Source: Streptacidiphilus sp. 4-A2 (GTDB lineage Bacteria > Actinomycetota > Actinomycetes > Streptomycetales > Streptomycetaceae). From it: a stretch of 64,000 nt of DNA. Made by a program: the position numbers and the translations under genes. A model generated the notes under the pieces. That model searched no databases. It had not been told where the DNA came from and was given only the letters and a program-made list of their open reading frames with translations. The stretch spans positions 6,993,845 through 7,057,844 of the forward strand of contig JAAFYY010000001.1 in the NCBI GenBank assembly GCA_014284505.1. Reading direction: 5' to 3'. The first letter of the stretch is position 1. The number at the start of each line of letters is the position of its first letter. Positions 18,730-27,682 of this stretch are shown piece after piece.

Positions 18730-19090
18730 ATGGAAATCTGGATCAACCCGGCCTGCTCCAAGTGCGCCTCGGCGCTGTCGCTGCTCGACGCGGAGGGCGC
18801 CGACTACACCGTGCGCCGCTATCTGGAGGACCCGCCCACCGTCGGGGCTGGAGGCGGTGCTGGCCCGGCTCGGCCTGGAGCCCTGGGATCTCGCCCGTAC
18901 CGGTGAGCCGGTGGCGGTCTCGCTCGGCCTGGCCGACTGGGAGCGGGACGCGGCCGCCCGCGACCGCTGGACCAGGGCGCTGGTGGAGCACCCGGTGCTG
19001 ATCCAGCGGCCGCTGATCACCGCCGACGACGGGACCACGGTCGTCGGCCGCACCCCGGAGGCGGTCCGCTCGGTGCTGCCCGGACGCTAG
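18730..19090 (+). CDS. ArsC/Spx-like thioredoxin-fold protein
   Basis: About 120 residues. N-terminal MEIWINPACSKCASALSLL carries a CxxC (Cys10-Cys13 region) and the ArsC fold; ends LVEHPVLIQRPLITADDG, the conserved RP loop of ArsC family, and GRTPEAVRSVL. One base gained or lost near 18845. Arsenate reductase is the family name, but the protein could be a general thiol oxidoreductase. Its stop codon overlaps the stop of the convergent S9 peptidase in the palindrome CTAG. Confidence 0.85.
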
Positions 19091-21221
19091 CGCCCGGCGT
19101 CCGCGCCCGCGCCCGTGGCGGTGGCCGTGGCGGTGCCTGTGGCCGTGGTGGCGGTTCCGGCGGCTTCCGGGGCGAGGGCGGTGCGCAGGAAGTCCAGCTC
19201 CATCCACAGCAGCTGGTCGGCCACCCCCCCCGGTGACCCGGTGGCCCGCCCCGGGCAGCGGCAGCACGGTGTGCGGACGGCCCGCCGCCAGCAGCGCCGC
19301 CGACAGCCGCAGTGTGTGCAGCGGGTAGACGTTGTCGTCCGCCAGCCCGTGCACCAGCAGCAGCGGGCGGGAGAGCCGGTCGGCGTACGGCAGCAGCGAG
19401 GAGCGCCGGTAGCCCTCGGGCTGGATGTCCGGGTGGCCGAGGAAACGTTCCTCCCAAAAGCTGTCGTACAGCCGCCGGTCGGTCGGCGCGGCCCCGGCGA
19501 CCGCCGCGTGGAACACGTCCGGGCGCAGCAGCACCGCCCCCGCCGCCAGATAGCCGCTGAAGGACCAGCCCCGGATGCCCACCCGGGTCAGGTCCAGCCC
19601 GGGTGGCGCTCGGCGGCCGCGTGCAGTGCGTCCACCTGGTCCTCCAGCACGGGCCCAGCCGGTCGCCGAGGATTTCGTGCTGCCAGGCCACCCCGCGTCC
19701 GGGCGTACCCCGCCCGTCGGTGGCCAGCACCGCGAACCCCTGCTCGGCGAAACCACTGGCAGACCGCCGTGTACCAGGCCCGGCCCTGGGTGACCACCTG
19801 CATCGCCGGACCGGCGTACGGGCTGAGCAGCACCGGCAGCGGACCGGAGTCCGGCCGGTGCCAGGAGGGGAGGTGCAGTCGGCTGCGCAGCTCCCGGGCC
19901 CCCAGTCGCAGGTGCACCGGCCTGGGCGGGACCAGGGGCTCCTCGCTGAGCACGGCGATCCGCCCGGCGGGCCGCCCGTCGCGCAGCACGGTCACCGTCT
20001 GGCCCGTGGGCGTGGTGCTGTCCAGCACCACCGTGCCGCCGCCCGCGGCGGCGGTGTGCACCCCCGGTTCGGAGGTCAGCCGCCGGAAACCGCTGCCCGG
20101 TTCATGGCACCAGACGTGCACCTCGGTCGGGTCCTCGCTGGCGGTGAACAGCACCCGTTCGCCGACCGCCGCCAGCACCGCGCGGACCTGCACACCCTCC
20201 GGCGCGAGCAGCTCGCCGATCCGGATGCTCCGGGTGTCGCCGTGCACCGCGGGCAGCACCGGCACACCCGCGCCGGTGTGCAGCGGCGTGCCGCGGGTGA
20301 CCTCCACCCATCCGCGCTCGGCGGTGTGCCGCGACAGCGGCTCGGCGGCGCCGGTCGCCGGGTCGATCCGCAGCACCCACACCGTCCGCTGGTCCCGGCT
20401 CTGGAGCGCGGCCACCGGACCGCCGCTGCCCCAGTCGGCGCTGATCAGGTACTCGAACGCCGGGGCGTGCCACGCGCCGCCGGCCTCGCCCGGCGCCCGC
20501 TCCGGCAGCCGGACGGGGGTGCGCCGGCCGTCGACGCCGACCAGCCACAGCGTGGTGACCGCGTTGCTGCTGCCTGCTTCCGGGTAGCGCATCCGGCGGG
20601 GCGGCCGCTGCGGCTCGGCCGGATCGGCGATCCACCGGCTGCTCACCATCGAGCTGTCCACCCGGGCGACCAGCAGCGACTGCCCGTCGGGCGACCACCA
20701 GTAGCCGCGGGACCGGCCGATCGACTCCCGGGCGGTGAAGTCGGCCACCCGAAGGTCACCCCGGCCTCCTCGCCCTTCTCCCCCTCTTCGCCCTCCTCGG
20801 CGAGTGGCCGGTCCTGCGTCCCGTCGGCCCGGATCACCCGCAGCGTCCCCGCGCTGGCATAGGCGATCAGCGTCCCGTCGGGGGAGGGGCGCGGATCGGT
20901 CACCGGGCCGGGCGTCGGCAGCCGGCGCGGCTCGCCGCCGTCGGTGCGTACGGCCCACAGCTCGCCGCCGACGGTGCAGGCCGCCAGCCGTGCCTCCCTG
21001 TCGGTGGCGTAACCGGCCACGCCCGCCGCCGTGCCCGGGACCGGCAGCGGTCGCTCCTCCCCGTCCTGGTACAGCCAGAGCAGGGTGCGCGGATCCGTCC
21101 CGGAGACCGAGCGGAGGAACAGCACCCGCTCGCCGTCCGGGGAGACGGTGAACTCCTTCGGGACCCCGAGCAAGAAGCGTCGGGTACGGGCGAACTGGCG
21201 GGGAAAGGCGTCGGTGTCCAT
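19087..21221 (-). CDS. S9-family prolyl oligopeptidase (DPP4-like)
   Basis: About 711 residues. N-terminal beta-propeller (residues about 30-450; repeats such as EFTVSPDGERVLFLRS and PRPSPDGTLIAYAS), C-terminal alpha/beta hydrolase with GFAVLATDGRGTPGRG, nucleophile GIRGWSFSGYLAAGA (GxSxG), LLLVHGLADDNVYPLHTLRL (acid) and GAGHRVT (His). No signal peptide, so probably a cytosolic peptidase releasing N-terminal dipeptides. Breaks near 20750, 19745, 19655-19620 and 19225. The final residues come from a GC-repeat (TATATGAGADAGR). Confidence 0.9.
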
Positions 21222-21325
21222 GGTCTCCTGACCTGGTGGGAGGGGCAGCCGTCGGGCATGTGACGCAGCGTCGGAGCCGCCGCGGCCGAGCGGCCGGGGC
21301 ATGCGGGAACTGGCTCAGGACATGC

Positions 21326-21364
21326 GAAAGCCCCTAGCGAGTAGGTGCTCTCGCGAGGGGCTTC
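21326..21364 (-). terminator. Hairpin terminator between HigA/Uma2 remnant and S9 peptidase
   Basis: GAAGCCCCTCGCGAG / CTCGCTAGGGGCTTTC with a short loop, oriented to end minus-strand transcripts from the toxin-antitoxin region; works also in the other direction. Confidence 0.7.
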
Positions 21365-21436
21365 CCTTGGGTTATACCGGGTTTCCGGCCTCCCTGTCAC
21401 CCGCTTTCCTCGATCCCCGGCCCGGCCGGGGCGCGC

Positions 21437-21562
21437 TCAGTAGGCCAGCAGGTCCGTCGTGACCAGGTCGAAGCCGAAGGACTCGGGGATCCGCAGCGTC
21501 TCGCCGAACCCGGTGTCCTCCCGACGGTGGTACTTCGTGCCGTCCGGGCGGCTGAAGAGCGC
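21437..21562 (-). pseudogene. C-terminal remnant of a Uma2-family (DUF820) nuclease-like gene
   Basis: The stretch ALFSRPDGTKYHRREDTGFG followed by ETLRIPESFGFDLVTTDLLAY and a stop is the typical end of Uma2 proteins. Nothing of the other about 150 residues is present; the HigA stop lies about 15 bases upstream. The rest was probably removed when the HigBA cassette arrived. Confidence 0.65.
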
Positions 21563-21577
21563 CCCTGCGGTGCGACG

Positions 21578-21910
21578 TCAGGCCGCGTGGGGTGTGAAGA
21601 CCACGCTGGAGGTGTCCCCGTCGAGGGCGATGTTGAGTGAGGCGTCGAGCGCCTTGGCGAGGCGTGCCAGCAAGGGGAGGGTGGGAACGGTGCCGCCGAG
21701 TTCCAGCTTGGAGATCTGAGGCTGGGTCATGGATGCTCTCCTGGCGAGTTCCGTCTGAGAGATCCCCAGTTCTGCCCGCCGGTCGTGGACTGCCTGTCCC
21801 AGGTCGAAGGCCATGCGGATCTCCGCGCGCGCGGCCTCGATCTGTGGCCCTTCTGTGTAGCCCTCGGCGGTTTTCCGCTCTCGGGCGAGCTTCCAGCGTG
21901 CGTGGTTCAT
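21578..21910 (-). CDS. HigA-like XRE-family antitoxin
   Basis: 110 residues. Central Cro/C1 helix-turn-helix: LGQAVHDRRAELGISQTELARRASMTQPQISKLELGG (about 37-75), followed by a helix LLARLAKALDASLNIAL typical for HigA/VapB-associated XRE antitoxins. Its ATG overlaps the toxin stop (ATGA at 21910-21907), so toxin comes first and antitoxin second, as in higBA. It should bind the toxin and the operon promoter. Confidence 0.88.
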   Translation of the reverse strand: MNHARWKLARERKTAEGYTEGPQIEAARAEIRMAFDLGQAVHDRRAELGISQTELARRASMTQPQISKLELGGTVPTLPLLARLAKALDASLNIALDGDTSSVVFTPHAA

Positions 21911-22296
21911 CGGTTCTCTCCCAGAGTGGGGGTGCGAGTGAACTCGTCATGTGCGGCCTCGTGCTTGGCCTGGCAGGTCTTCTGGGCCTGCTTCGCCCGT
22001 TCCACCTCGGTGCTCTCCCGCATCTTCGTCTTGCGGAAGACAGTCAGTAGAACGATTCTCCGCTCAGGTGCCAGCCAGTAGGTAACCCGGACGGCGTTGC
22101 CGTCGTGGCCGAGTGTGAACCGCAGCTCACGGAGCCCGTCGCTGAGGTGTCGCGAGTACGGCTCGCCGAGGGTGGTCGGTGCGCCCAGAAGCCGCTCGGC
22201 GGCGTGCTCCGCCTGGAGGTAGTCGCGGTCGCCGAGGGTTTCCAGCCACTGCCGGACCTCCGGTTCGATTTCGATGACCCATTGCCACTCATATAT
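21907..22296 (-). CDS. HigB/RelE-like toxin (Gp49 family)
   Basis: About 129 residues: YEWQWVIEIEPEVRQWLETL, LGEPYSRHLSDGLRELRF, VRVTYWLAPERRIVLLTVFRKT form a RelE/HigB ribosome-dependent mRNase fold with the usual basic surface; the tail ERAKQAQKTCQAKHEAAHDEF is typical for phage Gp49-like toxins. No ATG, GTG or TTG is in frame at the expected start; the codon in front of YEW is ATA (22296-22294), so either a base is wrong or the true start lies in a changed frame. Preceded by an AT-rich palindromic patch (22293-22309), the likely autoregulatory promoter. Confidence 0.82.
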   Translation of the reverse strand: MYEWQWVIEIEPEVRQWLETLGDRDYLQAEHAAERLLGAPTTLGEPYSRHLSDGLRELRFTLGHDGNAVRVTYWLAPERRIVLLTVFRKTKMRESTEVERAKQAQKTCQAKHEAAHDEFTRTPTLGENR

Positions 22297-22443
22297 CGGA
22301 GCATATATACTCGACTGTCTACCGAGCCGCCTGTTGAAGGAACTGCTTGAACGAGTGATGGGCCGAACATGGGTGCAGTGGGCCTGGCTCTGAAGCCGTA
22401 CGTGTGACCGTCCGCTGTGCCGTTGGCGTCAAACAGTACAAAA

Positions 22444-22472
22444 ATGCCCCCGAAGCGGACTGCTTCGAGGGC
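22444..22472 (-). terminator. Terminator of the tRNA-Glu/Asp/Phe transcript
   Basis: TGCCCTCGAAGCA / TGCTTCGGGGGCA-type stem followed by a T run on the minus strand, just downstream of tRNA-Phe. Confidence 0.82.
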
Positions 22473-22493
22473 ATCGTGCCTAGTCAAACAAGG

Positions 22494-22567
22494 TGGCCAG
22501 GGCCGGGGTCGAACCGGCGACCTTCCGCTTTTTCAGGGGACGCTCGTACCAACTGAGCTACCTGGCC
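22494..22567 (-). tRNA. tRNA-Phe (GAA)
   Basis: 74 nt. Acceptor GGCCAGG / CCTGGCC, discriminator A, anticodon loop CTGAAAA, T-arm GCCGG-TTCGACC-CCGGC. Third gene in the minus-strand order Glu-Asp-Phe. Confidence 0.94.
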
Positions 22568-22591
22568 AAAACTCCCCCCACAGGGGAACAG

Positions 22592-22662
22592 CGACCTCGA
22601 CGGACTTGAAACCCGCGACCTCCCCTTGACAGGGTGGCGAGCTAACCAACTGCTCCGAGGCC
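22592..22662 (-). tRNA. tRNA-Asp (GTC), second copy, with indels
   Basis: 71 nt; anticodon loop CTGTCAA intact. Compared with the copy at 3604-3677 it lacks an AC near the 5' acceptor side, one base next to the anticodon stem and one G, and has one extra A in the T-arm. Either read errors or a decayed copy; errors are more likely because neighbouring protein genes show the same pattern. Confidence 0.85.
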
Positions 22663-22695
22663 TCGTACAGGCGAACCTGCACGCGGTTTAATGCG

Positions 22696-22768
22696 TACCC
22701 CCAACGGGATTCGAACCCGTGCTACCGCCTTGAAAGGGCGGCGTCCTGGGCCACTAGACGATGAGGGC
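22696..22768 (-). tRNA. tRNA-Glu (TTC)
   Basis: 73 nt. Acceptor GCCCTCA / TGGGGGT with two G-U pairs, discriminator A, anticodon loop CTTTCAA, T-arm ACGGGTTCGAATCCCGT. First gene of the tRNA transcript. Confidence 0.92.
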
Positions 22769-22888
22769 GGGTGGCCCTCCCGGCTTCCTTGCGGTCGGGA
22801 CGTTCAGAGCATATGGGATGGAGCCGGGGAATCGCCAAAATGGATTTCACCGGCGCCGGAACACGGGCCGGACGGCCTGAGGAGCGAC

Positions 22889-23236
22889 GTGCTGGAGATG
22901 AAGGGAGAGGTTCGAACAACTGGTGGGCGAGGCCCTCGACCGGATACCGGCCGAGCTGGCCCGGCTGAATGGACAAACGTGGTGATCTTCGTCGAGACGA
23001 TCCGCCCGGGCGAGTCGGAAGCTGCTGGGTCTGTACGAGGGGACCCCGCTCACCGAGCGCGGCGGCTGGTACGCCGGGTACTGCCTGACCGGATCACCGT
23101 CTACCGCAACCCGACGCTGCGGATCTGCGACACCGCCGAGCAGGTCGTCCGGCAGGTGGGCGTGACCGTGGCGCACGAGATCGGGCACCACTTCGGGATC
23201 TCCGACGCGCGGCTGCACCAGCTCGGCTACGGCTGA
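22889..23236 (+). CDS. Metallopeptidase family protein (DUF1025-like minimal zincin)
   Basis: About 116 residues. The ending VGVTVAHEIGHHFGISDARL carries the zinc motif HExxHxxGxxD, preceded by ITVYRNPTLRICDTAEQVV; the start reads EFEQLVGEALDRIPAELARL after repair. Streptomycetes usually keep one such small zincin gene near tRNA clusters; its substrate is unknown. Several one-base breaks between 22900 and 23085. GTG 22889 chosen as the first start after GGAG. Confidence 0.82.
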   Translation: MLEMKGEVRTTGGRGPRPDTGRAGPAEWTNVVIFVETIRPGESEAAGSVRGDPAHRARRLVRRVLPDRITVYRNPTLRICDTAEQVVRQVGVTVAHEIGHHFGISDARLHQLGYG

Positions 23237-23433
23237 GGCGTGGCCGGGCCGCGGGCGGCACCGCGGGGCTGCTGCGGGGCGACTGGGCACAGCTGGGCAC
23301 GACTGGGCACGGCCGCGGGGTGGCGGTGCCGTGTCCTGGCGCCCCGCCGCCGTTGAGACAGCCGGGGGCTGTCGTCGACGGTCGCCGAGCCGAGGAAAGC
23401 GGGGCCGCGAGGGTGGGTACAGGTGATTCCCGG

Positions 23434-23942
23434 GTGAGCCGGGCGGTGGGAGCCGTGGCCGTCGTGGTGCTGGCCGCCGGGGCGCTGTCGGGCTGCATGG
23501 AGGTCGGCGGCAGCGCGCCGAACGCCCCGGGGGCGCCGCAGCCGGCCGGCCGGCCCAGCCTGGGCCATGTGCAGACCGGACTGATGCAGACCCGGGACGA
23601 TGCCGGCGGCACGGCGAGGTCCCGCCGACGGCCTCGTCCGGCCCCAGCGTCAAGGCCGACGGCAGTTCGGACGATCTGGCCGGTGGCAAGCCCTCGGCCA
23701 CCACGTCCGCCGGCCGTCCCGGCGCCGGGGCCACCGGTGCCGCCGGCGGCAGCACCGGCTCCGTCGGCGGCGGCGCCAAAGGCGGTGGTACCGGCGGGAG
23801 TTCGGGTGGCGGGACGGGCGGGTCGCCGAGCGCGACCGCCAGTGCCCGGCCACCCTTCCGGCCGCCCGCCGACCCTCCCGCCGACCGGTCCCACTACCTC
23901 GTCGTCACCCAGCGTGTCGGCCTCCGCCGCCCCACGCCCTGA
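23434..23942 (+). CDS. Putative lipoprotein with Gly/Ser/Pro-rich tail
   Basis: About 168 residues. VSRAVGAVAVVVLAAGALSGC is a lipoprotein signal with lipobox L-S-G-C; the mature part is short (MEVGGSAPNAPGAPQPAGRP, GHVQTGLMQTRDD) and continues as a long disordered Gly/Ser/Thr/Pro segment (GGSTGSVGGGAKGGGTGGSS). One break near 23610. The end is uncertain: depending on the frame it stops at 23942 or 23958. Probably surface exposed; no function visible. Confidence 0.55.
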
Positions 23943-23996
23943 GCTCCCCACGCCCTGAGCTCCCCAACGCCCTGAGCGACCCACGCCCTGAGTGCG
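23930..23996. repeat. Short tandem repeat 'ccacgccctgagctc'
   Basis: Four imperfect 16-17 bp units at the end of the lipoprotein gene; each contains a TGA in one frame, so the repeat also forms the gene end. Confidence 0.75.
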
Positions 23997-24295
23997 CTCG
24001 TGCCCGCAGCGGGCGGGCGGGAATAGCTCGGCCCGAAGCGCTGTTGTGGCTGAGTGACGCCCCCGCCGGGGGCGGCTGCGGGCTGCTTGAGCTGGAATGA
24101 CCCGACCGGGTGATTTGCGTGTGGGATCACCGGTAGGCTATCTTGGCAGATCGTTGTTGTTTCATTTGCCCGGCGCCGCCGTTACCTCAGATAAGGCGCC
24201 CTGGCGCGTTCCGTGCACTCCGTGGTCTGGCCGCATTGAGGCGGTTGTAGGTGAACCCGCGGACTTGGCGCGTGCCAACACCCGGAAGGTTCTTC
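23997..24295. other. Long leader region of the DEAD-box helicase gene
   Basis: About 300 bases without a gene. Contains 'ttgcgtgtgggatcaccggtaggctatctt', a plausible promoter, and a structured C/G-rich stretch before GGAAGG (24284-24289). Helicase genes of this type often have long cold-responsive leaders; this is inference. Confidence 0.4.
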
Positions 24296-26603
24296 ATGTC
24301 TCTCGTTGACGACGACCGCTTCGCCATGCCCGAAATCGGCTTCGAAGCTACTGCCGCCGCCACGGTCAGCACCACCGAGTCCGACGCTCCCACCACTGAC
24401 ACCCACGTCGACAGCATCGACGTCACCGCCGACGTCGACGGCACCGACACCGTCGCCCCGCCGAGTCCGAGCCCGCCGAGCCTGCCGAGCCCAAGATCAC
24501 TTTCGGTGACCTCGGCCTGCACCCGGACCTGGTGCGCACTCTCGCCAAGCGGGGCGTGACCGAGCCGTTCCCGATCCAGGCCGCGACCATCCCGGACGCG
24601 CTGGCCGGCAAGGACGTCCTGGGCCGTGGCCGCACCGGCTCCGGCAAGACGCTGAGCTTCGGCCTGCCGCTGCTCACCCGACTCGGCGGCAACCGCAGCC
24701 AGGCCAAGCGCCCGCGCGGCCTGATCCTGGTCCCGACCCGCGAGCTGGCCATGCAGGTCGCCGACGCCCTGGAGCCGTACGGCTCGGTGCTCGGCCTGCG
24801 GCTGAAGGTCGTGTGCGGCGGTACCTCGATGTCCAACCAGATCTACGCGCTGGAGCGCGGTGTCGACGTCCTGGTCGCCACCCCGGCCGCCTGCGGGACC
24901 TGATCGACCGCGGCGCCTGCTCGCTGGACGCCACCGAGGTCATCGTCCTGGACGAGGCCGACCAGATGGCCGACATGGGCTTCATGCCGAGGTCACCGAG
25001 ATCCTCGACCAGGTCCGGCCGGCGGCCAGCGGATGCTCTTCTCCGCCACGCTGGAGAACGAGATCGACACCCTGGTCAAGCGCTACCTGAAGAACCCGGT
25101 GACGCACGAGGTCGACCCGTCGGCCGGCGCGGTCACCACCATGACCCACCACGTCCTGGTCGTGAAGCCCAAGGACAAGGCCCCGGTCACCAACGCCATC
25201 TCCGCCCGCAAGGGCAAGACGATCATCTTCGTGCGCACCCAGATGGGCTGCGACCGGGTCGCCGAGCAGCTGCGCGACGCCGGCGTGCTGGCCGACGCGC
25301 TGCACGGCGGCATGACCCAGGGCGCCCGCACCCGGACGCTGGCCGACTTCAAGGAGGGCTACGTCAACGTCCTCGTCGCCACGGACGTCGCGGCCCGCGG
25401 CATCCACGTCGACGACGTCGACCTGGTCCTGAACGTCGACCCGGCCGGGGACCACAAGGACTACCTGCACCGCTCCGGCCGTACCGCCCGCGCGGGCCGC
25501 TCCGGCACCGTGGTCACCCTGATCCTGCCGCACCAGCGCCGCTCGGTCTTCCGCCTGCTGGAGGACGCCGGGGTCGAGGCCACCCGCCACATCGTGGACG
25601 GTGCCTTCGACGCCGACATGGTCAAGATCACCGGCGCCCGCTCGCTCAGCGAGGTCCAGGCCGAGTCCGTCGCCACCCAGGCCAAGCAGGCCGAGCGCGA
25701 CGTCCAGGAGCTGACCCGCGAGCTGGAGCGCGCCACCAAGCACGCCGCCGACCTGCGCCAGGACGCCGACCGCCTCGCCGCCCGGGCCGCCCGTGAGCGG
25801 GCCGCGCTGGGCATCGAGGACGACGCCCGGCGGCGGACGCCGCCGCCCCGGCCGAGGGTGCCGAGGCCGAGGCCACTGTCCCGGCCCAGGCCGGTCCGGC
25901 CGCGGACGACGAGCGCGGCCGCGAGCGCGGCGGTTTCGAGCGTCGTGACCGTGACGACCGTGGCGGCAGCCGCTCCTTCGGTGGCGACCGTGAGGGCCGC
26001 TCCTCCGGTGGCTTCCAGCGCCGCGACGACCGCTCCGGCGGTTTCGAGCGTCGTGACCGTGACGACCGTGGCGGCAGCCGCTCCTTCGGTGGCGACCGTG
26101 AGGGCCGTCCCTCCGGTGGCTTCCAGCGCCGCGACGACCGTGGCGGCGAGCGCACCGGTGGTTTCCAGCGCCGGGACGACCGTGGCGGCGAGCGCGGCGG
26201 CGAGCGCGGTGGTTTCCAGCGCCGGGACGACCGTGGCGGCAGCCGCTCCTTCGGTGGCGACCGTGAGGGCCGCTCCTCCGGCGGCTACCAGGGCCGTAGC
26301 AGCGGCAGCAGCAGCGGCGGTGGCTTCGGCGAGCGCAGTGGCCGCCCGTCGACCCCGTACCAGAGCCGTGACGACCGTGGCGGCAGCAGCCGCTCCTACG
26401 GCGACCGCCCGGCCTCGGGCAGCCGCCCCTACGGCGACCGTCCCGCGTCCGGCAGCAGCCGTCCCGGGTACGCGCGCCGTGACGACCACCGCCCGGCCTC
26501 CGGCGGCCGTCCGACCGGTGGCTTCCAGCGTCGCGACGACCGTGGCGGCAGCTCGTACGGCGGCTCGTCCTCGGCCGACCGCAAGCCCCGCTGGAAGAAC
26601 TGA
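24296..26603 (+). CDS. DEAD-box ATP-dependent RNA helicase with RGG-rich tail
   Basis: About 768 residues. After an acidic, Thr-rich N-terminus (1-75) come the Q motif (FGDLGLHPDLVRTLAKRGV), motif I GRTGSGKT, Ia PTRELAMQV, II VLDEADQMADMGF, III FSATLENE, and the second RecA domain with IIFVRTQMGCDRVAEQL, VLVATDVAARGIHV and HRSGRTARAGRSG. A coiled-coil linker (QAKQAERDVQELTRELERAT) leads to a 200-residue repetitive tail of RRDDRGGSRSFGGDREGRSS units. Frame breaks near 24470, 24890, 24990, 25020 and 25830. Likely role: ribosome assembly or mRNA decay at low temperature. Confidence 0.93.
25925..26500 (+). repeat. Coding repeats of the helicase RGG tail
   Basis: Degenerate units of about 60-75 bp encoding GGF(E/Q)RRDDRGG(S)RSFGGDREGR. 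Two almost identical blocks start near 25937 and 26039. Confidence 0.8.
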
Positions 26604-26636
26604 CCCTGACGCCCGGTAACACCCCGGATCCGTCCC

Positions 26637-26690
26637 CGAAGGGCCGTCGCAGCCCCTGCATCCGCAGGGCGCCAGCGGCGGCCCTTCGCC
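26637..26690 (+). terminator. Hairpin terminator after the helicase gene
   Basis: GAAGGGCCGTCGC / GCGGCGGCCCTTC with inner pairing CCCTGC/GCAGGG. Confidence 0.7.
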
Positions 26691-26859
26691 TTTCCCGGGC
26701 TCTTCCCCAGGCCCTGCCCGGCCTTTCCCGCCGTGCTTGTCGCCCCGCGGCGCGGCCCGGCGAGGGCAGTCGTCGCGGCTCGCGGCAATCCGGTGGCCAA
26801 GGGCCCGGTAGATCCAGGTAGGCTTCGCCTGGAAGGTTGTCGCCGCGCGCGACCGCCCT

Positions 26860-26932
26860 GGGCCGCTAGCTCAATTGGCAGAGCTGCGGACTTTTAATCC
26901 GTAGGTTGTGGGTTCGAGCCCCACGCGGCCCA
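26860..26932 (+). tRNA. tRNA-Lys (TTT)
   Basis: 73 nt. Acceptor GGGCCGC / GCGGCCC, discriminator A, anticodon loop CTTTTAA, T-arm GTGGG-TTCGAGC-CCCAC. The accessory region begins directly behind it. Confidence 0.96.
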
Positions 26933-26966
26933 CCGCCATCAGCCCATTGCCATGAGCCCACCGTCA

Positions 26967-27003
26967 TGAGCCCAGGTCAGAACCACTGACCTGGGCTTTC
27001 TGC
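26967..27003 (+). repeat. Left copy of a 37-bp direct repeat (putative attL, also terminator)
   Basis: Starts 'tgagcccaggtcagaac' and ends 'ctgacctgggctttctgc'-like sequence; the right copy at 38771-38807 differs by one base. Each copy is itself a hairpin (AGCCCAGGTCAG / CTGACCTGGGCT plus T's), so it also serves as the tRNA-Lys terminator. Confidence 0.7.
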
Positions 27004-27061
27004 GTTCTGGTGAACCGGACAAGTCGGGCACTGCTCGCCCGCTGCTCGCCCCTTTGCCAAT

Positions 27062-27580
27062 GATCTAGTGCCGCATCAGGCAACGTTCGCCCTGGGCCGG
27101 AACGGGTGCTTGCGGGGGCCCGGTCAGCGCCGCAGGGCTTTCCAGGCGTGCCAGCAGCGTGCGCCTGCCCACCACGCCGCCCGAGGGGGGCCAGGGCGAC
27201 CCGGATCCACCTTTCTTCCGGCTCGTTCCACCGCCACATGCGTGCCCCCGTCACCGCTGCTGCCAGTACCCAGGCTGCCAGGAGGACCTGCGGGATGCGG
27301 TTGTTCGGCCACACGCCGCTCAGCACGGCCAGCGCGATGATGGCGCACCAGGAAAGCAGCATCCCGACCCACGGCCCGAAGAAGATCAGTGCCAGACCCC
27401 GGGTCTGCTTTTTGTCAAAGCCCACAGGCGATGGTCCCACCGCAGCTCCCAGTTGCCCAGAGCCCCGCGAGGCAGCGGACGGATCCCCGCCCGCCGGCGA
27501 TAGGCACCTCCGTGGCTGCTGTCGAGGTCACAGGTGCAGCCTTGCATCAGGGCGAACTTTGCCTGATGCGGCACTAGATC
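27062..27580. mobile_element. 519-bp element with 33-bp terminal inverted repeats
   Basis: Left end 'gatctagtgccgcatcaggc' (27062-27094) and right end 27548-27580 are inverted copies with one mismatch in 33 bases. The tips contain CTAG, which may include a target duplication. No transposase is encoded; instead a small membrane protein lies inside. Outside, both flanks carry 'ctgctcgcccgctgct'. It looks like a non-autonomous (MITE-like) insertion possibly mobilised by an IS5-type transposase elsewhere. Confidence 0.7.
27095..27440 (-). CDS. Small membrane protein inside the inverted-repeat element
   Basis: Reads GFDKKQTRGLALIFFGPWVG, then about two membrane helices (GMLLSWCAIIALAVLSGVW and VLLAAWVLAAAVTGARMW) and a basic end RNWNEPEERWIRVALAPLGRR-like. 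Start is ATG 27440 or GTG about 27423. The open frame would continue through the left inverted repeat to 26964; the natural stop is therefore unclear and a base may be missing near 27130-27190. Function unknown; cargo of the element. Confidence 0.45.
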
Positions 27581-27682
27581 TGCTCGCCCGCTGCTGAGCC
27601 GTCAGTTCCCGGTGCTGCGGGGTCGGCCACCCTTGCCTGCTCGGCGCTCAAGCTGATCAGCTACTGCTTCGAAGGGGAGCGC

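Noticed and set aside
22691-23236. Protein starting inside tRNA-Glu (MRTPNGIRTRAT...)
   Set aside because: The first part is the usual chance translation of a tRNA gene; only the part from about 22889 on belongs to the metallopeptidase.
25033-26619. Helicase with an Ala/Val/Thr-rich tail as its natural end
   Set aside because: Comes from a frame change near 25830; the other frame gives the RGG/RDDRGG tail and the normal end DRKPRWKN.
26964-27440. Membrane protein of 158 residues running through the left inverted repeat and the tRNA terminator
   Set aside because: The last 60 residues translate the inverted repeat and a terminator hairpin; the natural stop is probably earlier, hidden by a missing base.
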